From the NCBI RefSeq assembly GCF_011040385.1, contig NZ_JAAIKB010000003.1, positions 526,632-590,631 of the forward strand: DNA of 64,000 bases, in the 5' to 3' direction. Shown in pieces: positions 18,223-28,189 of this stretch (positions are counted from its first letter, which is position 1; each line of letters starts with the position of its first letter). Made by a program: the position numbers and the translations under genes. The stretch is from Falsiroseomonas algicola (GTDB taxonomy: Bacteria > Pseudomonadota > Alphaproteobacteria > Acetobacterales > Acetobacteraceae). The notes beneath the pieces are model-generated. The model did no database searches and was not told the DNA's origin. It was given only the letters and a program-made list of their open reading frames with translations.

Positions 18223-19827
18223 ATGAGAACCGGACTGCTCCGCCGCGGCATGATCGCCGCCGCCGCACTCGCCGCGACGCTGCCCGCACTGCCCGCGGAG
18301 GCGCAGACGCCGCGCAACACCGCGGTCTTCATGCGGGAGATCGATGCGGACCGCTACGACCTGCACCGCAGCACCGCGCGCGGCGCCGGTGAGATCGTGA
18401 CGCTGATGACGGACACGCTGGTCAGCATGGACTGGGATGGCCGCACCATCCGCCCGGGCCTGGCCGAGAGCTGGACGGTGTCGGAGGACGGCAAGCTCTA
18501 CACCTTCCGCCTTCGCCGCGACGTCACCTTCTGCGACGGCAAGCCGATGACGGCGGAGGACGTCGTCTATTCCATCAACCGCTGGATCGCCCCCGCCACG
18601 CGCAGCCCCGTCGCCTGGCGCGCCGGCCCGGTGAAGGAGATCCGCGCCGTCGATCCCTACACCGTCGAATACGAACTGAACTCGCCCTTCAGCGAGCTGC
18701 TGTCGCAGCTGACGCTGTTCTTTGCCGGCATCATCGACCGCGCGACGGTCGAGCGGCTCGGCGACAATTTCGGCACCCAGGGCTTCAACGGCACCGGCCC
18801 CTATTGCTGGGCAAGCTGGACGCCGCGCAGCGAACTGGTGCTGACGCGCCATCCGAATTACCGCTGGGGCCCGCCCATCTTCGAGAATCGTGGTCCGGCG
18901 CATGTCGAACGCATCGTCTGGCGCGTGGTGCCGGAAGCGACGGCCCGCCTCGCGGCGCTGCAGACCGGGCAGGCCGATGTCACGCAGTACATCCCGATGG
19001 TGGCGGTGGACAGCGTGCGCCGCGTGCCGACCGTGACAGTGACGACGCAGCCGAACTACTTCTGGGACTACTATCTCGGCTTCAAGGTGGATAAGCCGGT
19101 GGTGAGCGACCGCGCCGTGCGCCGCGCCATCCACCAGGCCGTGGACCGTGCCGCGCTGGTCCGCGCCGTCTGGTTCGGCCATGCCCAGCCCGCGCTGAAC
19201 ATCGTCAACCCGAACACGCTGGACTACGACGCGCAGTCGGACACGCTGGTCCCGCGCTTCGATCCCGCCGCCGCCGCGCGCACGCTGGATGAGGCCGGCT
19301 GGCGCATGGGCTCCGACGGCATCCGCGTGAAGGACGGCCAGCGCGCCACCTTCCTGACCTATGGCATCAACACGCTGGAGAACCAGCGCCAGGGCGAGAT
19401 TATCCAGCAGGCGCTGCGCCGCGTTGGCATCGAGATGCGCGTGCAGCTCTTTGACGCCACCGTGGCCTGGGGCCGCATGGCGACGCAGGAATTCGACGCG
19501 CTGTTCCTCTCCTACCCCTATTTCTCCGCGGGCGATGCGCTGGCGCTCTACTGGCACAGCCGGGCGCGTCCGACGCCGAACCGGATGAACTGGAACGACC
19601 CGCAGACGGATGCCTGGCTGGATGAGGCGCGCAGCGCCACCGACCCCGCCGTGCGCGCCCGCGCGCTCGCCCTGCTCCAGCGCAAGCTGGCGGAGGAAGC
19701 GCCCTGGCTGACCACGGCGCGGGAGAATCTCTATGTCGGCAACAGCAACCGCGTGACCGGCGTGCGCGCCCATGGCCTCTACGGCATCGGCGTCTACAAG
19801 GCGCTGGACATGCGGATCGTGCGATAA
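18223..19827 (+). CDS. ABC transporter substrate-binding protein, family 5, within the dpp-like operon
   Basis: A 534-residue periplasmic binding protein with a cleavable signal (RRGMIAAAALAATLPALPAEAQ). The family-5 signature is TFRLRRDVTFCDGKPMTAEDV; here a Cys replaces the usual His before Asp-Gly. GTGPYCWASWTPRSELVLTR and the C-terminal MNWNDPQTDAWLDEAR follow. ATG 18223 has an AGGGAG ribosome-binding site. It sits between the permease pair and the third amidohydrolase. The Cys in the signature is mildly unusual. Confidence 0.88.
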   Translation: MRTGLLRRGMIAAAALAATLPALPAEAQTPRNTAVFMREIDADRYDLHRSTARGAGEIVTLMTDTLVSMDWDGRTIRPGLAESWTVSEDGKLYTFRLRRDVTFCDGKPMTAEDVVYSINRWIAPATRSPVAWRAGPVKEIRAVDPYTVEYELNSPFSELLSQLTLFFAGIIDRATVERLGDNFGTQGFNGTGPYCWASWTPRSELVLTRHPNYRWGPPIFENRGPAHVERIVWRVVPEATARLAALQTGQADVTQYIPMVAVDSVRRVPTVTVTTQPNYFWDYYLGFKVDKPVVSDRAVRRAIHQAVDRAALVRAVWFGHAQPALNIVNPNTLDYDAQSDTLVPRFDPAAAARTLDEAGWRMGSDGIRVKDGQRATFLTYGINTLENQRQGEIIQQALRRVGIEMRVQLFDATVAWGRMATQEFDALFLSYPYFSAGDALALYWHSRARPTPNRMNWNDPQTDAWLDEARSATDPAVRARALALLQRKLAEEAPWLTTARENLYVGNSNRVTGVRAHGLYGIGVYKALDMRIVR

Positions 19828-19847
19828 TCAAGGGGGAAACAAAGGGC

Positions 19848-21277
19848 ATGGCCACCACCGTCATCCGCAACGCGGACCTCGTCGTCGCCTGGGATGCCTC
19901 GACGAAGAGCCACACCTACCTCTCGGATGCCGATGTGGCGTTCGAAGGCGGCGCGCTGACCTTCGTCGGCCGGGGCTATACCGGCCCGGCGGAGGAGGAG
20001 ATCAGCGGCCGCGGGCTGATGGTCATGCCCGGCCTTGTCAACATTCACTCGCACCCCTCCAGCGAGCCGATGAACAAGGGGCTGATCGATGAGATCGGCA
20101 GCCCCGGCCTCTACAACTCCTCGCTCTACGAATTCATGCCGATCTTCCGCGCGGATGCGGAAGCGGTGCCGAGCTGCGTCCGCGTGGCGCTCTCGGAACT
20201 GCTGCTCTCCGGCGTCACGACGGTGGCCGACCTCTCCATGGCCCATCCCGGCTGGATGGACCTGCTGGCGGAATCCGGCATGCGCGTCTGCATCGCGCCC
20301 ATGTTCAAGTCGGCCAAGTGGTTCACGAAGAACGGCCATGTCGTCGAATACGAATGGGACGAGGCCGCCGGCGAGAAGGCGATGGCGGAGGCGCTGTCGC
20401 TGATCGAGCGCGCGGAGCAGCATGAGTCCGGGCGCCTCTTCGGCATGGTCGTGCCGGCGCAGATCGATACCTGCACCGACACGCTGTTGAAGGAGAGCTT
20501 CCAGGAAGCCGGCAAGCGTGGCCTGTCCTGGCAGATTCATGCCGCGCAGTCGGTGGTCGAGTTCCACGAGATCACTCGCCGCCACGGCAAGACGCCGATC
20601 GGCTGGCTCGACAGCATGGGCCTGCTGAGCGAGCGCAGCATCATCGGCCACGGCATCTTCCTGGACGACCATCCTTCCACGCGCTGGTGGACGGATACCG
20701 ACATGAAGCGCCTGGCGGAGACCGGCACCACCGTCGCGCATTGCCCCACCGTCTTCGCCCGCCGCGGCATCACGCTGAAGCATTTCGGGCGCTACAAGCG
20801 CGCCGGCGTCAATATGGGCCTCGGGACGGATACCTATCCGCACAACATGCTGGATGAGATGCGGCTCGTCGCCTATCTCGCCCGCACCCAGGCCAATGAC
20901 CCGCGCAGCATGACGACGACGGAGCTGTTCGACGCCGCGACGGTCGGCGGCGCGCAGGCGCTGGGCCGCGAGGATATCGGCCGGCTCGTCGCAGGCGCCC
21001 GCGCCGATTTCGTGCTAGTGGATGTCACGCATCCCCGCATGCGGCCCTCCCGTGATCCCGTCCGCAGCCTGGTCTATGCGGCGGGCGACCGCGCGGTGAA
21101 GGATGTCTTCGTCGATGGCATCAAGGTCGTGGCCGACGGCCAGGTGCTGACCATGGACTACGCCGCGGCGGCGGAGCACCTGAACGAGGCGCAGAAGCGC
21201 ATCATCGACCGCGCGCCGGCACAGGACTGGGCGCATCGCCCGGTCGAGGTGTCGAGCCCGCCGACCTTCCGGTGGTC

Positions 21278-21281
<4 letters not shown>
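19848..21281 (+). CDS. Amidohydrolase of the cytosine deaminase/AtzA-TrzN subfamily
   Basis: A 477-residue metal-dependent deaminase or chlorohydrolase-like enzyme. Zinc or iron ligands are seen in [12 protein letters not shown] near residue 65, [14 protein letters not shown] near 230, [12 protein letters not shown] near 265 and [12 protein letters not shown] near 325. This HxH-H-H-D set is the subtype III amidohydrolase site. The C-terminal [16 protein letters not shown] strand completes the fold. A strong AGGGGGAAA ribosome-binding site precedes ATG 19848. It is followed by an ATPase gene whose GTG start overlaps its stop. Likely reactions are deamination or dechlorination of a heterocycle or hydrolysis of an N-acyl compound; the substrate is unknown. 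Confidence 0.87.
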
Positions 21282-22266
<985 letters not shown>

Positions 22267-22270
<4 letters not shown>

Positions 22271-23331
22271 GCCTGCTCGACGTCACCGACCTCACCAAGC
22301 ACTACCCCGTCCGCCAGGGCATCGTCGTGGCGAAGCAGGTCGGCACCGTCCGCGCGGTCGATGGCGTCTCCTTCCGCATCGAGCGTGGCGAGACGCTGGC
22401 GCTGGTCGGCGAATCCGGATGCGGCAAGTCCACCACCGCGCGCCTCGTGCTGCGCCTGATCGAGCCGACCTCCGGCACCGTCCGCTTCGACGGCCAGGAA
22501 GTGTCGGGCGCCGCGCTGCGCACGCTGCGGCGCCGCGTGCAGGTCGTCTTCCAGGACCCCTATGCCAGCCTCAATCCGCGGCTGCGCGTCGGCGAGACCA
22601 TCGCGGAGCCGATGGAGGTGCATGGGATCGGCGATGCGACATCGCGGGAGGCGCGGGTGCAGGAGTTGCTGCGCCTCGTCGGCCTCGCGCCCTTCCATGC
22701 GCAGCGCTATCCGCATGAATTCAGCGGCGGCCAGCGCCAGCGCATCGGTATCGCCCGTGCCCTTGCGGTGCAGCCGGACCTCATCGTCTGCGACGAGCCC
22801 GTCAGCGCCTTGGATGTCTCGATCCAGGCGCAGGTGGTGAACCTGCTGAAGGACCTGCAGCGGCAGTTCGGCCTCTCCTACCTCTTCATCGCGCATGACC
22901 TCGCGGTGGTGCGGCACATGGCCGACCGCGTCGCCGTCATGTATCTCGGCCAGATCGTGGAGACGGCGCCGAAGGCGGACCTGTTTGCCGCGCCGCGGCA
23001 CCCCTACACCCAGGCGCTGCTGCGCGCGATCCCGCACCCCGATCCGCGCAGGCGCGGGCAGGTGACGCCGCTCGGCGGCGATGTGCCGAGCCCGATGAAC
23101 CCGCCGCCGGGCTGCCGCTTCCACACGCGCTGCCCCTTCGCGCAGGATGTCTGCCGGAAGGAGGAGCCGGTGCTGCGCGACATCGCCGCCGGCGCGCGCG
23201 TGGCCTGCCACCTCGCGGAAACGCTGCCGCCCTTCGCCGTGGATTCCGGCGACGGCCTCAGCGACATCGCCACGCGGCGCCTGGCCCTTTATGCCGCCGC
23301 CAAGGAACGTCGCGCCTCAGGCGTCGGGTAG
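22267..23331 (+). CDS. ABC transporter ATP-binding protein, DppF type
   Basis: A 354-residue ATPase paired with the DppD-type protein. Walker A is [11 protein letters not shown], the Q-loop region is [14 protein letters not shown], the signature is [15 protein letters not shown], and Walker B is [16 protein letters not shown]-terminal cysteines occur in [15 protein letters not shown]. About 30 extra residues after this motif extend slightly beyond the usual DppF length. The ATG overlaps the previous stop by 4 bases. The 3' end overlaps the convergent SnoaL-like gene by 15 bases. Confidence 0.93.
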
Positions 23332-23727
23332 CGCCTCGCCCCGCAAGGCTTCCCACAGCGCGGCGGTGTCGTGGAAGACGTCGTAGGCGGCGACACGACC
23401 CTCGCGCAGCGTGAAGACATTCGCCACGCGCGCCGCGACTTCCTTTCCCGTGGCGCGGGCGCGCCAGCGGCCGGACAGCACGACCACCACCGTGTCGCCC
23501 TCCGTCACCCGGCGGATCGGCGTCACCTCCAGCACCTCCAGGTGCTTCGCGACGGCCGCGAAGAAGCGCATCGCCTCCGCCACGCCGCGCCAGCTGCCGC
23601 TCCAGGGCAGAAGGCCAGGGCGGCCGGCATAGGTGATGATGAGGTCCGGCGTGGCCACCGCCGCCAGCGCCGCCGCATCGCCCGCCTTGATGGCGGCGTA
23701 CCACGCCGCCAGCACATCCTGCGTCAT
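23317..23727 (-). CDS. SnoaL-like/nuclear transport factor 2 family protein
   Basis: A 136-residue protein with the alpha-plus-beta cone of the NTF2-like superfamily. It has an N-terminal helix [20 protein letters not shown], then [11 protein letters not shown] and a [17 protein letters not shown] helix, then beta strands [10 protein letters not shown] and [17 protein letters not shown]. Members are isomerases, cyclases or simple ligand-binding proteins; no catalytic residues can be assigned. It lies on the opposite strand between the dpp-like operon and the alcohol dehydrogenase gene, with 72 bases to the latter. Confidence 0.8.
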   Translation of the reverse strand: MTQDVLAAWYAAIKAGDAAALAAVATPDLIITYAGRPGLLPWSGSWRGVAEAMRFFAAVAKHLEVLEVTPIRRVTEGDTVVVVLSGRWRARATGKEVAARVANVFTLREGRVAAYDVFHDTAALWEALRGEALPDA

Positions 23728-23799
23728 GCCGCCGCACCCTCCCTGGTCGTCCGGCAAGGCTGCCCGTAATCTCCGCGCGACGACAGGGGAGGGCAGGCC

Positions 23800-24966
23800 A
23801 TGGTCATGCAACTGGTGGCGCCGCGCTTGATGCTGATGGGCGGCGGGTCGGTGGCGAAGCTGGCGGAGGTGCTGGCGCAGCTCGGCCTCTCCCGCCCCCT
23901 CGTGGTGACCGATCCCTTCATGGTCTCCTCCGGGATGGTGGAGCGCGCGCTGGCGCCGCTGCGGGACGCGGGCCTCGCCTTCGCCGTCTTCAGCGAGACG
24001 GTGCCCGACCCGACGGACACGGTGATCGAGGCCGGAGTCGCCGTGCTCAAGGCGGGCGACTATGACTGCCTGGTGGGCTTCGGCGGCGGCAGCCCGATGG
24101 ACACGGCGAAGGCCATGGCGATCCTCGCCGCCGCGCCCGCCGGCACGCATATCCGCGCCTTCAAGGTGCCGGCCGCCGCCAATACCGGCGCCGTGCCCAT
24201 CATCTGCGTGCCGACCACGGCCGGCACGGGCAGCGAGGCCACGCGCTTCACCGTCATCACCGATACCGAGCGCGACGAGAAGATGCTGATCGCGGGCCTC
24301 GGCGCGCTGCCGCTGGCCGCCGTGGTGGACCATGAGCTGACCTTCAGCCTGCCCGCCCGCATCACCGCGGATACCGGCATCGACAGCCTGACCCATGCGC
24401 TGGAAGCCTTCGTCAGCAAGCGGGCCAATGCGGTCTCCGACGACTATGCCCGCAGCGCCATGCGCCTCATCGCGCCCAACCTCCGCCGCGTCTGGGCCGA
24501 TCCCTCCAACGCCGAGGCGCGGGAGGCGATGATGCGCGGCGCGACTTTGGCGGGGCTTGCCTTCAGCAATGCCAGCGTGGCGCTGGTGCATGGCATGTCG
24601 CGGCCGGTCGGCGCGCATTTCCACGTCCCCCACGGCCTGTCCAACGCCATGCTGCTGCCCGCCGTCACCGCCTTCGGGCTGGAAGCCGGCCGCGCCCGCT
24701 ACGCGGAGGCCGCGCGGGTGATGGGTGTCGCGACCGAGCAGGAGGGTGACCAATCCGCCGCGCAGCGCCTGGTGGAGGAACTGCGCGCGCTCAACCGCGA
24801 CCTGAAGGTGCCGACGCCGGCCGGCTTCGGGATCGATGCGGACAAGTGGAACGGCCTGCTGCCAGTGATGGCGCAGCAGGCGCTCGCTTCCGGCAGCCCG
24901 GGCAACAACCCGCGCGTGCCGGACGCCGACCAGATCGTGGCGCTGTACCGCGAAGCCTATGCCTGA
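23800..24966 (+). CDS. Iron-containing alcohol dehydrogenase
   Basis: A 388-residue group III alcohol dehydrogenase using NAD(P) and a divalent metal to interconvert an alcohol and an aldehyde or ketone. The nucleotide-binding GFGGGSPMDTAKAMA is near residue 95, then PTTAGTGSEATRF. Metal ligands are expected in ADTGIDSLTHALEAF, LVHGMSRPVGAHF and VPHGLSNAML, all intact. The next gene is convergent and overlaps by 10 bases. The substrate is unclear; related proteins include lactaldehyde, 1,3-propanediol, hydroxybutyrate and maleylacetate enzymes. Its neighbours suggest a step in the catabolism of the dpp-like transporter's substrate. Confidence 0.9.
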   Translation: MVMQLVAPRLMLMGGGSVAKLAEVLAQLGLSRPLVVTDPFMVSSGMVERALAPLRDAGLAFAVFSETVPDPTDTVIEAGVAVLKAGDYDCLVGFGGGSPMDTAKAMAILAAAPAGTHIRAFKVPAAANTGAVPIICVPTTAGTGSEATRFTVITDTERDEKMLIAGLGALPLAAVVDHELTFSLPARITADTGIDSLTHALEAFVSKRANAVSDDYARSAMRLIAPNLRRVWADPSNAEAREAMMRGATLAGLAFSNASVALVHGMSRPVGAHFHVPHGLSNAMLLPAVTAFGLEAGRARYAEAARVMGVATEQEGDQSAAQRLVEELRALNRDLKVPTPAGFGIDADKWNGLLPVMAQQALASGSPGNNPRVPDADQIVALYREAYA

Positions 24967-26111
24967 GTGAGGCTGGCCCGCCAGGCGCCATGCCAAGCGG
25001 GCAGGGCCGGCGGGGGCAGGGGACGGCCGACGCCGAAGCCCTGCGCGACGTCGCAGCCCGCCGCGGCGGCGGCGCGCCAGGTCAGGCCGTCAGCCACCCC
25101 CTCCGCCACCACCAGCATGCCGCGCCGGCGGGCCTGGCGGACCAGGCTTTCCACCGTGGCGCGGGCGCGGCGATTATCCGGCATGGCCAGCACCAGCTTG
25201 CGGTCCAGCTTCACGCCGGCGAAGGGCAGGGCGAGCAGGCTGCGGCGATGGTCATCCAGGCCGAGGTCGTCCAGCAGCACGCCGTAGCCGCGCCGCGCCA
25301 GGCGTGCCAGCGCGCGGCGGAGCAGCGCGGTATCCCGCACCTCCGTGCTTTCCGTCAGTTCCAGCAGCAGGCTGGCGGGGGAGAGGCCGGCGGCCGCCAC
25401 CTCCGCATCCAGCCAATGCGCCATGTCGCCTTCCAGCAGCACCGCAAGGGGGACGTTGAAGGACATGCGGAGCGGCGGCGCCTTGGGCAGCGCGGCCAAC
25501 TCCCGCAGCGCACGCCGGGCCACGGCGCGGGTGAGGCGCGTGGCGAGGCCTTCCCGCTCCGCCATCGGGATGAAGCGATCGGCGCCGAGCGCCGCGGCCG
25601 GACGCTCCCAGCGGGCCAGCGCCTCCACCAGCACGGGGCGGCGATCGGCCATGCGGACCATGGGCTGGAAGCGGACGGTGATCTCGCCGCGATCGAGGCC
25701 GGCGGCCAGGGCGGCGACGTCGCTGGCCGGCATCTCCCCGGGCGTGCCGCCGGCGATGAGCGCGGCAGCGAGCGCGGCGCCTTCGGCATCGACGCTCCGC
25801 AGACCCGGCGTGACGGGCTGCCCGGGGCGATGCACCACGACGACGCCGGTGCCGCTGAAGGGGTCGCGCAGCGCACTCAGCAGGGCGTCGCTGTGGCTGC
25901 CGCCATGGCCGCCTTCCAGCACGAGATGGCGGGGGGCAAGGCCGGGCCCGACCAGGTGGCCCAGCGCCTCCGCCCCCGTCGTCACGAGAACGGGCGGAGG
26001 ACCAGCCAGGCGCTGGGCCGCGTCGCGGGTGGCGGCGATGACCAGCGGATCACTGGCCAGCAGCAGCACCGCGCCGGGCTCCGTCATGGCGCGCCGAGAG
26101 CGCCTGAGCAT
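24957..26111 (-). CDS. EAL-domain protein with a degenerate receiver-like N-terminus
   Basis: A 384-residue candidate c-di-GMP phosphodiesterase. The C-terminal EAL domain has LVEALARW, LLLELTEST, KLDRKLVLAM, VAEGVADGL and QGFGVGRPLP, so the Glu, Asn, Asp, Lys and Gln metal or substrate residues appear present. The loop-6 motif, usually DDFGTG, reads DDLGLDD, which may lower activity. The first 120 residues look like a receiver domain, but the expected phosphoacceptor Asp strand reads LVLEG. It cannot be phosphorylated in the usual way. I chose ATG 26111 because GGGGAGAA lies upstream; GTG 26135 and ATG 26087 are alternatives. About 160 bases upstream hold no gene. Confidence 0.82.
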   Translation of the reverse strand: MLRRSRRAMTEPGAVLLLASDPLVIAATRDAAQRLAGPPPVLVTTGAEALGHLVGPGLAPRHLVLEGGHGGSHSDALLSALRDPFSGTGVVVVHRPGQPVTPGLRSVDAEGAALAAALIAGGTPGEMPASDVAALAAGLDRGEITVRFQPMVRMADRRPVLVEALARWERPAAALGADRFIPMAEREGLATRLTRAVARRALRELAALPKAPPLRMSFNVPLAVLLEGDMAHWLDAEVAAAGLSPASLLLELTESTEVRDTALLRRALARLARRGYGVLLDDLGLDDHRRSLLALPFAGVKLDRKLVLAMPDNRRARATVESLVRQARRRGMLVVAEGVADGLTWRAAAAAGCDVAQGFGVGRPLPPPALPAWHGAWRASLTQA

Positions 26112-26270
26112 GAACTCGAATTCTCCCCGCGGCACCGCGCGATGACGGCGCCTTCGCGCGCAACGGCAGGTCCGGGCGCGCCCCAGACGTGTAGCAAGCT
26201 CCGCCGGGGAATGCCACGGCGTCTCAATTGCCGTGAAAAAAAATCCTTTGTGGTAACTGCGCGTGTGGAG

Positions 26271-27224
26271 TCAGGCCCGGCGAGGCAGCCAGGGCTCCTC
26301 CGCCCAGAGGCGTCGCAACTCCCCGTCCGCGCGGGTCAGGACGCGACCCCAGGCTTCAGGGCCGAGGAAGCGGGCATTCTGCCCGAGCGAGGCGGCCTGG
26401 GCGGCGAAATCCTGGTCCGCCGCCATCGCCTCCAGCCCTGCCAGCAGCGTGGCGCGGAAGGTGTCGGGGGCAGCGGCGTTCAGCGCGAATCCGCGCTGCG
26501 CGGCGGCAACCAGGTCGAGCCCCTGTTCGCGCAGGGTCGGCACATCGGGCGCCAGCGGGCTGCGCCGGGCGGCGGCGATGCCGATGCCGATCAGCTTGCC
26601 CTCCCGCAGGGCAGCGATGGCGTCCGGCATGGCGACCATGGCGGCGGCGACATGGCCTGAGATCGCCGCCTGGCGGGCGGCGGCGGCGGAGGGAAAGGCG
26701 AGGCGCGCCAGGTCGAGCCGGCCTTCGAGGCGCAACCCCGCGAAATGGGCGGCGCTGCCCGGCGGCGGCGTGCCGAGCGTGCCGCGGTCGCCGAGCGCGC
26801 GCAGCGCGGCGAGGTCCGGCGGACCGGCGGGCGCGCCGATCAGCACCATGCTTTCCTCGATGACGGCGGCGAGCGGCGCGATGCGCTCGGCCGGGGAGGT
26901 CTCCCCGGCCTCCACCGCCCGGGCCAGCAGCAGGGGCGTGGTGACGACGCCGACCAGCTTCTGGTCGGGCCGTGCGGAGGCCAGCAGCGCCACGGCTTCC
27001 AGGCCGAGGCGGCCCGGATGGTTGCGCACCGTCAGCGCCAGGCGGGGCAGGCAGCGCTCCAGGAAGGGTGCGACGCCGCGCGCCCAGAGATCGGCCGGCG
27101 ATCCCCCCGGCGCGCCCACCAGCAACTCCACCGGGTTGCGGCGCGCGGCCAGCGCCGGCGCGGGCATCAGCGCCGCGACCCCCAGCAGCAGCGCCGCGCG
27201 GCGGCGGAGCGGCGCGCCTGTCAC
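26271..27224 (-). CDS. Bug/TctC-type tripartite tricarboxylate transporter substrate-binding protein
   Basis: A 317-residue periplasmic binding protein of the Bug family. The N-terminus is a signal peptide (LRRRAALLLGVAALMPAPALA), then VELLVGAPGGSPADLWAR, the family's first strand with its solute-contact glycines. LGTPPPGSAAHFAG and PLAPDVPTLREQG are further family marks. It starts with GTG 27224, whose GTGA overlaps the secF stop, so it is translationally coupled to secF. No tctA or tctB membrane gene is in the window; solitary Bug receptors are common in beta- and some alphaproteobacteria. The cargo is unknown. Confidence 0.82.
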   Translation of the reverse strand: MTGAPLRRRAALLLGVAALMPAPALAARRNPVELLVGAPGGSPADLWARGVAPFLERCLPRLALTVRNHPGRLGLEAVALLASARPDQKLVGVVTTPLLLARAVEAGETSPAERIAPLAAVIEESMVLIGAPAGPPDLAALRALGDRGTLGTPPPGSAAHFAGLRLEGRLDLARLAFPSAAAARQAAISGHVAAAMVAMPDAIAALREGKLIGIGIAAARRSPLAPDVPTLREQGLDLVAAAQRGFALNAAAPDTFRATLLAGLEAMAADQDFAAQAASLGQNARFLGPEAWGRVLTRADGELRRLWAEEPWLPRRA

Positions 27225-28177
27225 GGCGCCGCGGCCTGCGGCACCGCCGGGGTGTCGCGCCGCAGCGTCTTCGCCCCGGTGAACAGCACGATCGGCGCCG
27301 CGATGAAGGTGGAGGAGGAGGTGCCGACGATGATGCCCGCGATCATCAGCCAGGCGAAGCCCGACAGCGTATCGCCACCGAACAGCGCCAGCGGCAGCGC
27401 CGTCAGCAGCAGGGTGACGGAGGTGCCGAGCGTGCGGTTCAACGTCTCGTTGATCGAGAGGTCGACCAGGTCGCGCAGCGGCATCGTCTTGTACTTGCGA
27501 AGGTTCTCCCGCATGCGGTCGAACACCACGACCTTGTCGTTGGCGTTGAAGCCGATGATGGTCAGGATCGCCGCCACGGTCGTCAGGTTGAACTCGATGC
27601 CCGTGACCACCATGATGCCGATGCATTTGGTGGTGTCCAGCAGCAGGGTCGCGACACCCGCCACGGCGAACTGCCATTCGAAGCGGAACCAGATGTAGAG
27701 CAGCATCGCGAGGAAGGAGAGGCCGAGCGCGATCAGGCCGCCGCGGAACAACTCGGCCGAGACGCGGTTGCCGACTGCCTCCACCCGAAGCACGCGCGTG
27801 CCGGGCGACGCTTCCTCGATCGCACCGCGGACGCGGTTGACGGCCTGCTGCGTGCCGGCCTCGTCGCCCTGGACGGGCAGGCGGATCAGCAGCTGGTCGC
27901 GGCTGCCGAATTCCTGCACGCCGACATCGCCGACATTGGCGGCGGAGACCGCGCTGCGCAGCCGCGGCAGGTCGGCGGGGCCCGGGGTGCGGACCTCCAT
28001 CACGATGCCGCCCTTGAAGTCGATGCCGCGTTCCAGCCCCGGATAGAAGGCGAGGATGACGGAGGCGGAGGAGAGGATGGCGGAGACGATGAGCCCGGCC
28101 ACCGCCCCCTTCATGAAGCGGATGCGGGTATTGTCCGGGACGATCCGGAACAGCGGGCGGGAGAGCAGGCGGAACAT
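27221..28177 (-). CDS. secF: Protein translocase subunit SecF
   Basis: A 318-residue inner-membrane protein with six spans that, with SecD, uses the proton gradient to help the Sec channel release exported proteins. The family's DFKGGIVMEVRT motif follows the first helix. TIIGFNANDKVVVFDRMREN and the LVDLSINETLNRTLGTSVT segment are the conserved cytoplasmic loop and helix 5 region. Length is normal. It lies 12 bases after secD and overlaps the Bug-type gene. Confidence 0.97.
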   Translation of the reverse strand: MFRLLSRPLFRIVPDNTRIRFMKGAVAGLIVSAILSSASVILAFYPGLERGIDFKGGIVMEVRTPGPADLPRLRSAVSAANVGDVGVQEFGSRDQLLIRLPVQGDEAGTQQAVNRVRGAIEEASPGTRVLRVEAVGNRVSAELFRGGLIALGLSFLAMLLYIWFRFEWQFAVAGVATLLLDTTKCIGIMVVTGIEFNLTTVAAILTIIGFNANDKVVVFDRMRENLRKYKTMPLRDLVDLSINETLNRTLGTSVTLLLTALPLALFGGDTLSGFAWLMIAGIIVGTSSSTFIAAPIVLFTGAKTLRRDTPAVPQAAAP

Positions 28178-28189
28178 GGTGTCTCTCCC

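Noticed and set aside
26236..26243. Run of eight A bases (T on the minus strand) after the Bug-type gene
   Set aside because: No stable hairpin precedes it in the direction of transcription, so I did not call a terminator.
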